64,000 nt of DNA from positions 62,001 to 126,000 of the forward strand of contig CAWHVG010000006.1 of assembly GCA_963832725.1 (NCBI GenBank), read 5' to 3'. Position numbers and translations under genes: made by a program. Shown here piece by piece: positions 27,601-35,264 of the stretch. Below the pieces are notes generated by a model. That model ran no database searches, was not told the DNA's origin, and saw only the letters and a list, made by a program, of their open reading frames with translations. Origin of the DNA: JAEZBP01 sp963832725. GTDB lineage: Bacteria > Myxococcota_A > Polyangia > Polyangiales > Sandaracinaceae. The stretch's first letter is position 1, and each line of letters begins with the position of its first letter.

Positions 27601-30132
27601 GCGTGGGACCTGCACCGAGACGCAGCGCCAAGGTCCGGGCCGTCAGCGTGCTCTCGAGGAGCCGGAGCGGCTTCCCGTGGTCCAGCCCGAGCCGCGCATT
27701 CTGGTAGTGCAGGTCGCAGAGCAGAGCGATCCGGTCGCGCTCCTCGGCGTCAATCGGCGCCCCGGACCGGCGCAGCCTCGACTCCAGCCAGCGCACCCCG
27801 GTCGTGGCGACGGTCGCCGGACTCTCGACGGGGAGGCGCTCGTCCAGCTCCGCGAAGGCCCGCTCCAACGCATCCCACGCGGCCGCTTCATCGGACCGCG
27901 CCTGCTCCGCCCATGCGATCCGACCGAGGATCCGTGCACGTGCGAGCGGGTCGCTGGTCTGCGGGAGCGCGGCATCGAGGTGCGCGATGCTCTCCTCGTC
28001 GGAGCCGAGCCGGAGCTCCGCCTCCGCGACGTCAATCAGGAGCGCCGGTGGGAGCTCTCGCCCCGTCCTCCGGGCTGCGCCCTGTGCGGCGTCGAAGAAG
28101 CGCAAGACAGCCTCGTTGTCGAACGCGGCCAGCGCCTGCTCCGCGGCCGCGTGCGAGACCTCGATCAGGCGCGCCGCCGAACGCTCCACCTCGCCCGCCG
28201 CGTAGTGCCGCGCGAGCAGGTAAGGGTCGGCGCCCGGTACGTCGAGGGCCTCCGCGACGCGCTGGTGCAAGACACGCAAGTTGGCGGGGTCGACCCCCTC
28301 GAGCAGCGCCTCGCGCACCGAGTCGTGCACGAAACGGGAGACGCCCCCCGGCGCGGCCTCGACCAGTCCGGCGCGTCTCACCTGCGCGATCGCGAACCCG
28401 AGCCCATCGTCGTCCACGCCGACAATCTCGGCCAGGAGCGCGTGCTCGAAGGAACGGCCCACCACCGCCGCCGCTTCGCACACCCGCCGAGTCGCCTCCG
28501 GCAACTCCCGCGCGCGACGGATCAAGAGGGCCAGCGCGCCTCGCGGCAGGTGCATGCGGTTCGCGATCTCGCGATCGAAACGCCACTCGCCGTCGCGCGG
28601 CTCGAGCGCACCGACCTCGAGCATCACCTCGAGCACCTCGGTCAACCCGAGCGGTGTCCCATCGGCGACCCGGGTCAGCCACGCGACCACTTCGTCCCCC
28701 GCCGGCGCCCCGAGATAGGCGCTCGCCAGCCCCGCCGCCTCGGCCGACCCGAAGGGATCGAGCTCGAGCGCCGGGATCCCGATCCCGCTCTCGTGGAGCG
28801 GCGGAACGGCCGCCTCACCCCGACCGGCCATGACGAAGAGGAGCGGAAGCTGCCGTGCGCGCTCCGCGAGGCGCACGAAGACCTGACCGCTCGCCGGATC
28901 GAGCCACTGGGCGTCGTCCACCACGATCAGCGTCGGGACCGAGCTCGCGGGTCAAACGTGCGAGCAGCTCGGTCGCCAGCTCGGCGAAACGCTCGGCGCC
29001 GACGGGGAGCGCCGCCGGCGCGTCCACCAGCACACCCAGCGCGGGACAGAGCGCGTTCGCCACCGGCGCCAGATCGCCTCCGGCCGCCCGGCGCAGCACC
29101 TCGGGCCGGTGGGGCGCCACGGAGGCCACGATGGCGGCGACCGTCGCCCGCAGCGCGGCCACCGGACGAGGGTCTTGCTGCTCGCAGGCCACGTAGACCG
29201 AAGCCTCGGCGACGGGCGCGACGGCCCGCGCGAGCTCGCGCACCAGTCTGCTCTTTCCGCCACCGCGTGCCCCTCGGAGGCGCAGCGCGCTTCCCCACCC
29301 GCCCTGCGCGTCCGTGAACATGTCCCGGAGCGCGCTCATCTCGCGGATACGTCCGACGAACGGGAGAGGCTCCGGCGCGGGCCCCTCGACGTCGGAACCG
29401 AGCGGCGCCTCGCCGAGCTGAAGGCGCGCGAGATCCTCCATCAGCGCCGCCGCGCTGCGGTACCGGTCGTCCGGCTCCGGCGCGACCAATCCCGCGATGA
29501 CGATCCCGAACCCCGAGCCGAGCACCGCCTCCGGGTCCAGGTCGCGCTCGACCGGCCGCTCGCCGGTGAGGCACTCGTAGAGCACGCGGCCGAGCGCGTA
29601 GAAGATCCGCGCGGCTGTCGATGACGGCGGGGGTGTGGAGCTGCTCGGGCGCGGCATACACCTGGGTGCCGGCCTGATCGACGGCACCGTGCGCGTGCGT
29701 CACGAACCCGAAGTCCACCAAGCGGACGCGTCCGGTCGGCTCGAGGACGATGTTCTTCGGCTTGACGTCCCGATGGACGAGGCCGCGGCGGTGGACGGCG
29801 CCGAGGATTCGGCAGAGGCGGGTCGCGAAGTCGAGCGTGTCCGACTCGCTCAGCGGCCCGCGGGAGAGTCGCGCGCCGAGGGTCTCGCCCTCGACGAGCT
29901 CCATGACCAGATAGGGGACGCCGTCGACCTGGCCGACCTCCATGACCCTCGGCAGGCCGGGATCCTCGATGCGGGCGAGCGCCACCGCCTCCCGCCGAAA
30001 CCAGCGCGCGGCGCGGTGATCCGCCCGTCCGATCTTGATCGCGCAGGGCGTCCCCCGGCGATCACCGCGGTAGACGACGGAGGATGCGCCGCGGCCGAGC
30101 TCCTCTTCGAGCACGACCCCGGGGATTCGCAC
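24670..30132 (-). CDS. giant Ser/Thr kinase-AAA-TPR-GAF-histidine kinase-receiver hybrid
   Basis: One locus of about 1,820 residues read across three small frameshifts (near 29610, 28945 and 27095). Order: Hanks kinase (LGRGASSVVYRG, CAIKIG, LVHRDVKPKN, DFGFVTHA; about 1-260); STAND/AAA ATPase with Walker A-like RGARGGGKSRLV and Walker B VVDDAQWLD; about 600 residues of TPR-like helices; GAF near 1230-1370; HisKA with GGIAHDFNNMM; HATPase with NLAVNARDAMPDGG, DTGVGM and GTGLGLSM; a 15-residue repeat linker; and a receiver (VITDVLMPGM, FLEKPF). This combines Ser/Thr and His-Asp signalling in one chain, as in cyanobacterial and fungal kinase-AAA-GAF-HK proteins. Start GTG 30132, eight bases after GGAGGAG. 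It follows the YcaO gene by 53 bases on the same strand. Confidence 0.85.
25172..25270 (-). repeat. 45-bp coding repeat in hybrid kinase linker
   Basis: Two full 45-bp units plus a partial third (starting 25172, 25217, 25262) encode EVSAIQMRATEARAT-type repeats. Just beyond, at 25075-25130, is a short SER/SES repeat. Together they form the linker between the HATPase and receiver domains, probably a flexible tether of slippage origin. Confidence 0.85.
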
Positions 30133-30158
30133 GCGGTCCACTCCTCCCAAGGCAGGAG
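30133..30158 (-). promoter_or_regulatory. hairpin sequestering the hybrid-kinase ribosome site
   Basis: On the minus strand CCTCC (30158 side) can pair with GGAGG of the Shine-Dalgarno GGAGGAG (30147-30141) across a short loop, eight bases before the GTG. This may limit translation of the kinase relative to the upstream genes. Read on the plus strand the same hairpin ends in TTTT but has no upstream gene to terminate. Confidence 0.35.
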
Positions 30159-30185
30159 GGTTTTATCACAGGGCCCAGTCTTCGT

Positions 30186-31170
30186 TCAGGGGATCGGATG
30201 AACGTGGCGAGCCGGCGGCAACGAAGCCCGAATTTCGTCCGGAGCTTCCCCGAAGACCAGCTCGCGAGCGCTCGCTCGGAGCGCTCGCGCGACGAAGAGC
30301 CCATCGAGATCGTCGGGGGTCAGGTCCAGAAAGCGGGTCTCCTCGTGCCGAGCCGCCGGCGCGCGCTCGGGCGCTGGCGTGTCCAGCCATGCCCGGAGCA
30401 GCTCGTGGTGACCGGGCCAGAGGTAGTAGTCGAGGTGGAAGAGGGGCGTGGGCGCCAGCTCGGGAGGTGCCTCGGGCACCGGCTCGTCCCACACGAACGC
30501 CAGCGACTGCCACGCCTCGCCGGCGGCCGCCTCCAGCGCGTCCTCCAGCGTGGCACGCCCGGCGAAGCCGCGCGCCAGGGGGATCTCCGGCCGCCGGGGA
30601 AAGCCCACCATCACCACGACCTCGATCGGATCGGCAATGGCGCCGGCCGCCGGGATGCGCCGAGCGCACCACTCGTGGGTGTCGTCGAACGCGCGCAGCG
30701 ACGCGGGCGGATCCACCGGCTCGAGCGCGAGCTCCCCGTACCAGGCGCCGAGCACGCGGTCGCGCTCCGTCAGCTCGAAGCGGGCACGACGGCACGCCTC
30801 TTCCCAGCTGCGGTGAAGCGCCACGCCGTTCGAGCGCGCGCGTCGGCTGCGCGGCCCTGGCGAGGGAGCCGTCGCGGGCGGCTGCCAATCGAGGTGACGC
30901 CCCTCGGCCGTGCGGAATCGGACAGGCGCGCGCCGCGGCGTCGACCAATGCCGCCCGCTCGAGCAGCTCGAAGTACGCTCGCGGCAGGGGCGAACGACCA
31001 ATCTCGGCGGCGCTCCCCGTGACCTCGGCGCCATCGGGGGCGCTGGCCTGAATGCCAGCGCGGCGGACCTCGACGCCCGACACCTCGACGGTGTCGGCGA
31101 AGAGCTGCGGCTCCGAGAACCCGCGGGGGAGCGGGTGCGCCGCGATCAGGCTGCGGAGCTCGTCCTGCAC
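30186..31170 (-). CDS. YcaO-family protein, one frameshift
   Basis: YcaO enzymes activate peptide backbone amides with ATP to make azolines, thioamides or amidines. The first frame gives MQDELRSLIAAHPLPRG and then TGSAAEIGRSPLPRAYFELL-ER, the E-x-x-E-R nucleotide motif (about residues 68-72). After a shift in a GC run near 30940, the second frame gives RTAEGRHLDWQPPA, SNGVALHRSWEEACRRARFE-LTERD (the second ATP/Mg motif), FHLDYYLWPGHHELL and a C-terminus RHVHPIP resembling the PHPFP tail. Spliced length is about 328 residues. Start GTG 31170 overlaps the preceding gene by 25 bases. No ThiF-like, RRE or TfuA partner is nearby. The peptide substrate is unknown; see the 9-codon ORF at 31910. Confidence 0.8.
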
Positions 31171-31832
31171 TCCGGGCCTTCCGTGGTGGTCACCTGCGCG
31201 CTGAACTCGTCGAAGTAGGCGCAGGTCCGTCGGAGAACCTCTCTGAGCTCCCCAAGGCTCGCCGGGTCGCCCACCAAGCGATCAATCGCCTCGAGCCCCT
31301 CCGAGGTGTGCTCCTTGTCGAGCTCCGCGTGCTTGGAGATGACCGTGAACATCGTCACCGGGATGCCGCAGCGCTCCTCGACGAGCGCCAGCCACTCCGG
31401 GCCCATCTTCGCGATCAGCCCTTCCGCGAAGAGGATGTACGCGAGATAGCGCGACGGATCGTGATCGATCGTCGATTCGATGAAGCGCAGCAGCCCGAGG
31501 AGCGCGGGCGCATGGTCGCCGTCGGGAACGGAACCCAGCTCGTCGGCGAGCCGGCGGAGGTCCTCGTCCGCCCAGCGGTCGTGCCCCTGCTCCTCGGACT
31601 GCTTCTCTGCGAAGTGGTCGGCGAGCGCCTCGTCGCCGAGGCGGAGCGCTCGCTGCCGTGCACGCTCCAGGTGGAGAGGCGTGTGGCGAATCAGATGACG
31701 GATGTTGAAGAGGTACCGGCCCACGATGTCCGGCGTGAGCTGCCCGCGAGCAGCGCCCACCCACAGCGCATTCCGGCGGAGCATGTGCTCCGCATACCGT
31801 TCCAAATCCGACTGAAGTGCATCACCAATCAC
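31146..31832 (-). CDS. haem-oxygenase-like diiron oxidase family protein
   Basis: All-helical protein of 228 residues in the iron-containing redox enzyme (HO-like, TenA/PqqC fold) family, whose members use a diiron site for oxidations such as desaturation, N-oxygenation or C-C cleavage. Candidate ligands are complete: Glu and His in QSEEQGHDRWADEDL, Glu in YILFAEGLIAKMG, and H-x3-D-x2-H in ISKHAELDKEHTSEGLEAID. I place the start at GTG 31832 (VIGDALQSDLERYAEHMLRR) with AGGA upstream; the frame opens at 31871. Its end overlaps the YcaO start by 25 bases, implying translational coupling. Substrate unknown; oxidation of a YcaO-modified peptide is the inference from context. Confidence 0.8.
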   Translation of the reverse strand: MIGDALQSDLERYAEHMLRRNALWVGAARGQLTPDIVGRYLFNIRHLIRHTPLHLERARQRALRLGDEALADHFAEKQSEEQGHDRWADEDLRRLADELGSVPDGDHAPALLGLLRFIESTIDHDPSRYLAYILFAEGLIAKMGPEWLALVEERCGIPVTMFTVISKHAELDKEHTSEGLEAIDRLVGDPASLGELREVLRRTCAYFDEFSAQVTTTEGPECRTSSAA

Positions 31833-31860
31833 ATCACACCATCCTGAAGCCAATCTACCA

Positions 31861-32613
31861 TTACAGAACACGGGTCTCTATCAAAGACTGAACGAAGCGA
31901 ACTTCTTCATGGCTTCCTCCTTCATGGTTGTGGTCGACTCTGGACGACCCAGCACTCGGCGCCGTCGGCCCCTGACAGAACTGGGTCGCGAAACAAGCTG
32001 CTGCCTCCGGCTGCAGGTACTTCGTCAAGCGGAGGACGTTGCCCCAGCGCTCGCTGTTGACCGTCCCGGTCACGCAGTAGCCGAGGCGGTGGAGCAAACG
32101 CACCTGTCGGTAGTTCGTGGGCGCCGCCTCGCCCTCCACGCGCACGATCCCGGCACGTCGCATCACACGATCCGTGTGCTCGAGCGCGGCAGCCAGAAGC
32201 CCGCGCCCCTGGTGCTCGGGCAGGAAGGCCACGCTGCGCCAGTAGTAGGTGCTCCAGTCGACTGGATGACCCACCAGAAGCCCGATCACCCGAGATCCCT
32301 CACGGAACGCGAAGCGGTCGGACATCGAGAGGAAACGCTCCTTGGCGGGCGTCGGCGCCTCGGAGAAGAAGCGCTGGTCAGAACCGACCATGCCGAAGAT
32401 GGAGGCATAGTGAGCGCGGGTGAACTCCAGCGTATCTTCGACCGTTGCGGTCGCCAGATGCACACCCGGCACCAACTCGACGGGCACGTGGTCCTCCCAG
32501 TCGAGATCGAAGAGCGAGCTCGTGAGGGAGGGCTGGTGAGAGCGATGGATGCCGGCGTAGACGCCTCCAGCGCGTTCGGCGATGGTCGTTTGACCCTTCA
32601 CGCGTCGCACCAT
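31861..32613 (-). CDS. GNAT N-acetyltransferase
   Basis: 250-residue acyl-CoA-dependent N-acyltransferase. The acetyl-CoA loop is VAFLPEHQGRGLLAAALEHT (motif A, Q/R-x-x-G-x-G/A; here QGRGLL), followed by APTNYRQVRLLHRLGYCVTG, the usual N-x-x-x-x-x-x-Y C-terminal strand. The N-terminal 40 residues (MVRRVKGQTTIAERAGGVYA) look like a separate helical extension. The C-terminus runs on for about 40 residues beyond the fold (CQGPTAPSAGSSRVDHNHEG) and may be artefactual if an indel displaced the stop; the 9-codon ORF overlaps it. Start ATG 32613 after AGGACGG. First gene of the YcaO cluster; it could cap a peptide amine. Confidence 0.8.
   Translation of the reverse strand: MVRRVKGQTTIAERAGGVYAGIHRSHQPSLTSSLFDLDWEDHVPVELVPGVHLATATVEDTLEFTRAHYASIFGMVGSDQRFFSEAPTPAKERFLSMSDRFAFREGSRVIGLLVGHPVDWSTYYWRSVAFLPEHQGRGLLAAALEHTDRVMRRAGIVRVEGEAAPTNYRQVRLLHRLGYCVTGTVNSERWGNVLRLTKYLQPEAAACFATQFCQGPTAPSAGSSRVDHNHEGGSHEEVRFVQSLIETRVL
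31881..31910 (-). CDS. candidate 9-residue peptide ORF
   Basis: ATG at 31910 lies five bases after a textbook AAGGAGG (31922-31916), the strongest ribosome site in the region, and opens a nine-codon frame MKKFASFSL closed by TGA and an immediate TAG. An alternative start at 31925 adds MKEEA. It overlaps the 3' end of the GNAT gene in another frame and ends 48 bases before the HO-like oxidase. Local GC drops markedly here. It could be an ultrashort precursor peptide for the flanking enzymes (compare the 7-codon mccA of microcin C) or a leader/coupling ORF. Expression is unproven. Confidence 0.4.
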   Translation of the reverse strand: MKKFASFSL

Positions 32614-32841
32614 AACCGTCCTAGAACGGGTGTCCAATTTTTCGGTCGCCCATTGTGGAACGGCACCGAACGGCGTCGCCCCGATGGTGTCGCCTGATCG
32701 GGAACGTCCCGAGCCTCGGCCCGTTCGATGGAGTCTCGTCGCGGGCTCGGGGACGGCCCGCGCTTCGACATCCCGACCGAGCGCAGTGGCCGTGCAATCG
32801 GCGCGAACCGCACCGGAGCTCGGCCCAGCGTCTGAGCTCGG

Positions 32842-33444
32842 TCAGTGCAGGGTCACTCGATGCACACCGACCTGGACCAGCGACGGGATGCGCAGCGCGA
32901 CGCGCACCGACTCGGCGTCCAAACGGGCGAAGAAGACGGTGAGCCGGCCCTCGTCGAGGACGAGACCTGAGCCGGGCAGGCTGGCCAGAGCGTCGTGCAG
33001 CGTGGGCTCCTGCCACCAATCGGAGGCGCTCGGCTCGACGCGAGTGTAGACGTCGAAGAGGCCGTTCGCGTCCCCGGACGGACGGGGCCTGCCGAACTGC
33101 GTGCGCAGGGCATCGACGTCACCGATCCAGAGCGCGGCGTTGGGCGCGAAGCGCGCATCCGGTACACGGCAACGCAACCCCAGGAGCGCGTCCAGACCGC
33201 GACCCACGTGGTTCTCGCAGTCGATCTCGACGAGCACACCACCCGCCTCTCCCGACAGCCGCGGCCAGCCCGTGTCCGTCCGCACGGCGACGAGCCCGCC
33301 CACCTCCTCCGCGACCGCGCGAAACTCCTCCCACGCGCGCTCCTGGGCGTCTTCGCGGTCACCGCGACGCGGCAGGTAGGCGAACGCGACCGCGCCCAGG
33401 GTGACGAGGACGGCGAGCGCAGCGAACCAGAGCATGAGAGGCAT
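32842..33444 (-). CDS. membrane-anchored hypothetical protein
   Basis: 200 residues with one N-terminal helix (MPLMLWFAALAVLVTLGAVA) and a predicted soluble domain: YLPRRGDREDAQERAWEEFR, VAEEVGGLVAVRTDTGWPRL, VLVEIDCENHVGRGLDALLG, and a C-terminal strand-rich stretch RLTVFFARLDAESVRVALRI. I do not recognise the family; similar short anchored proteins of unknown role occur in Polyangia. Start ATG 33444 (33435 also possible). It lies 228 bases upstream of the GNAT gene on the same strand, so linkage to the YcaO cluster is possible but not indicated. Confidence 0.65.
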   Translation of the reverse strand: MPLMLWFAALAVLVTLGAVAFAYLPRRGDREDAQERAWEEFRAVAEEVGGLVAVRTDTGWPRLSGEAGGVLVEIDCENHVGRGLDALLGLRCRVPDARFAPNAALWIGDVDALRTQFGRPRPSGDANGLFDVYTRVEPSASDWWQEPTLHDALASLPGSGLVLDEGRLTVFFARLDAESVRVALRIPSLVQVGVHRVTLH

Positions 33445-33592
33445 CCCAAGCAGGTTGTATCCGCGACCGTCGGCTTGCCAGCCCACCCGCGATGCGGACG
33501 ACCGCCAACGACAGTGGCGCGGGACCACCCTCACCATCCGCGGGCCCGCGTGGCCTGCACTTTGCTGTTGCGGTCCGGCGGAGGTGATGGCG

Positions 33593-33943
33593 ATGCGCGA
33601 GTGGCTCTGGGCGATGGCCTTGTTCTGGGTGGGATGTACGGCGGATCCGCTGGGGGATCCGTGTCTGCCGGAGCACGTCCCGCCCGACGGCTTCCACGCC
33701 AGCGAGACCTACGTCGAGAGCGGCTCGACGGAGTGCGTGACCGGCGTCTGCGTCGTGCACGGCCTGGACGGCGACCCCAGCCCCTCGTGCACCGACGCGT
33801 GCGAGAGCGAGGCGACAATCGCCGAGCACGTCTACTGCTCGTGCCGCTGCGACGAGCAAGGCCCGGCGCCGCCCTGCGCGTGCAGCGCCGGCTTCCACTG
33901 CGAGAGCGCCGGGAGCGTTGGCAGCTATTGTGTCCGCGACTGA
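33593..33943 (+). CDS. small cysteine-rich lipoprotein
   Basis: 116 residues. The signal ends in lipobox FWVGC near residue 15. The mature part has about 14 cysteines, clustered as CVTGVCVVHG, CTDACESEATIAEHVYCSCRC and CACSAGFHC, suggesting a small disulfide-rich surface domain of EGF or Dickkopf type. The ATG at 33593 is eight bases after GGAGG; upstream ATG 33587 and GTG 33584 are less well placed. Ligand unknown. Confidence 0.75.
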   Translation: MREWLWAMALFWVGCTADPLGDPCLPEHVPPDGFHASETYVESGSTECVTGVCVVHGLDGDPSPSCTDACESEATIAEHVYCSCRCDEQGPAPPCACSAGFHCESAGSVGSYCVRD

Positions 33944-34090
33944 CGGTCGGTCGGAGATCGCCCGTCGCCGCGCAGCCAATCCGGCCCCTCTGCAGCGTTC
34001 GCACGTCGCCGTGCTCCCGCCGACTCCTCGTCGGGCTAGGACGGACCGTCACGAAGCGCGACGGCCGAAGCGAGCTATCCTGGCTCGCCG

Positions 34091-35248
34091 ATGACCGATG
34101 GAACCCCGCTGAACGGGCTGAAGATCCTCGACTTCAGCCAGAACCTGCCCGGTCCCTACGCGACCTTCCTGCTCGCGAGCTGGGGGGCCGACGTCGTGAA
34201 GGTCGAGCCGCCCAAGGGCGACCCGGGGCGCTTCATGGAGCCCTTCTTCTCCATGGTGAACCGCGGCAAACGCAGCGTGGTGCTCGACCTCCGCTCGCCC
34301 GAGAGCCGGCCCGCTCTCGAGGCGCTGGTGCGGTGGGCGGACGTGCTCGTCGAGGGCTTCCGACCCGGCGTGATGGAGCGGCTCGGCTGCGACTTCGCTC
34401 GCGCGCGCGAGCTGAACCCGCGGATCGTCTACTGCTCGATCAGCGCGTTTGGACAAGAGGGACCGCTGCGCGACCACCCGGGCCACGATCTCAACCTGCA
34501 GGCGCTCAGCGGTGTCTGTCATCTCGAGCGCGACGCTGCCGGAGAGCCTCGCGGCGCGATGCTGCCCATCGCGGATCTCTCGAGCTCGCTCCTCGCCGTG
34601 AGCGCCATCTGCGCGGCGCTGGCGTCCAACCGCCAAGAGGCCCGCTACCTCGACGTGGCGATGGCGGACGGCGTGCTCTCCTGGTCGAACGTGTGGGGGC
34701 GCGGGGTCGACCTGGCGGCGAACGCCCGCCGCGGCCTGACCGGCGGTCCGATCGTGGAGATGATCACGCGACCTCTCATCCGCTACCTGGAGCGGGTGAA
34801 GCTCTACGCCATGCCGCACTACGGCGTCTTCCGCGCGCGCTGCGGCCGCTGGCTGGCGCTCGGGATCGTCGACGAGGCCCACTTCTGGCGCGCGCTCTGC
34901 GAAGAGCTCGATCTCGCTCCCTTCGCCAAGCTGCCGATGCCCGCCCGCATCGCCGCCGGACCGGCCCTGCGGCCCGTCATCGCGAAGCGGCTCGAGCGCC
35001 AGGACCGCGACCACTGGCTCACTCGTTTCGAAGCAATCGGTGTCCCCGCAAGCGCCGTGCGGAGCCCTGAAGAGGCCGCCGACGAGCCGCAGGTACGCGC
35101 CCGCGGGATGGTCGACGCACGCGGGTGGATGCGCGCACCCCTTCCGGGCGCCGTCCACCCGAGCCGGGAGGCGCCGAAGCGCGGAGAGCACACCGAGGAG
35201 CTCTTGCGCGAGCTCGGCGTCTCGCGGGAGGCCGGCGCGAGCGCGTGA
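34091..35248 (+). CDS. family III CoA-transferase (CaiB/BaiF)
   Basis: 385-residue cytoplasmic enzyme that transfers CoA between carboxylates or racemises 2-methylacyl-CoA. Family landmarks: LDFSQNLPGPYATFLLASWG with VVKVEPPKGDPGR at the N-terminus, FRPGVMERLGCDFARARELN, CSISAFGQEGP, and the catalytic Asp in RDHPGHDLNLQALSG (near residue 139). A cap region and the closing ARGMVDARGW complete the fold. Alpha-methylacyl-CoA racemase and formyl/acyl-CoA transferase functions cannot be separated by sequence alone. Start ATG 34091. Convergent with the MscS gene, 16 bases apart. Confidence 0.88.
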   Translation: MTDGTPLNGLKILDFSQNLPGPYATFLLASWGADVVKVEPPKGDPGRFMEPFFSMVNRGKRSVVLDLRSPESRPALEALVRWADVLVEGFRPGVMERLGCDFARARELNPRIVYCSISAFGQEGPLRDHPGHDLNLQALSGVCHLERDAAGEPRGAMLPIADLSSSLLAVSAICAALASNRQEARYLDVAMADGVLSWSNVWGRGVDLAANARRGLTGGPIVEMITRPLIRYLERVKLYAMPHYGVFRARCGRWLALGIVDEAHFWRALCEELDLAPFAKLPMPARIAAGPALRPVIAKRLERQDRDHWLTRFEAIGVPASAVRSPEEAADEPQVRARGMVDARGWMRAPLPGAVHPSREAPKRGEHTEELLRELGVSREAGASA

Positions 35249-35264
35249 ATGACCGTCGAGCGGC

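Noticed and set aside
30166..31170. Two separate genes in the YcaO region
   Set aside because: The two overlapping frames carry complementary, non-redundant YcaO motifs that join at a GC-run shift, so one gene with an indel is simpler.
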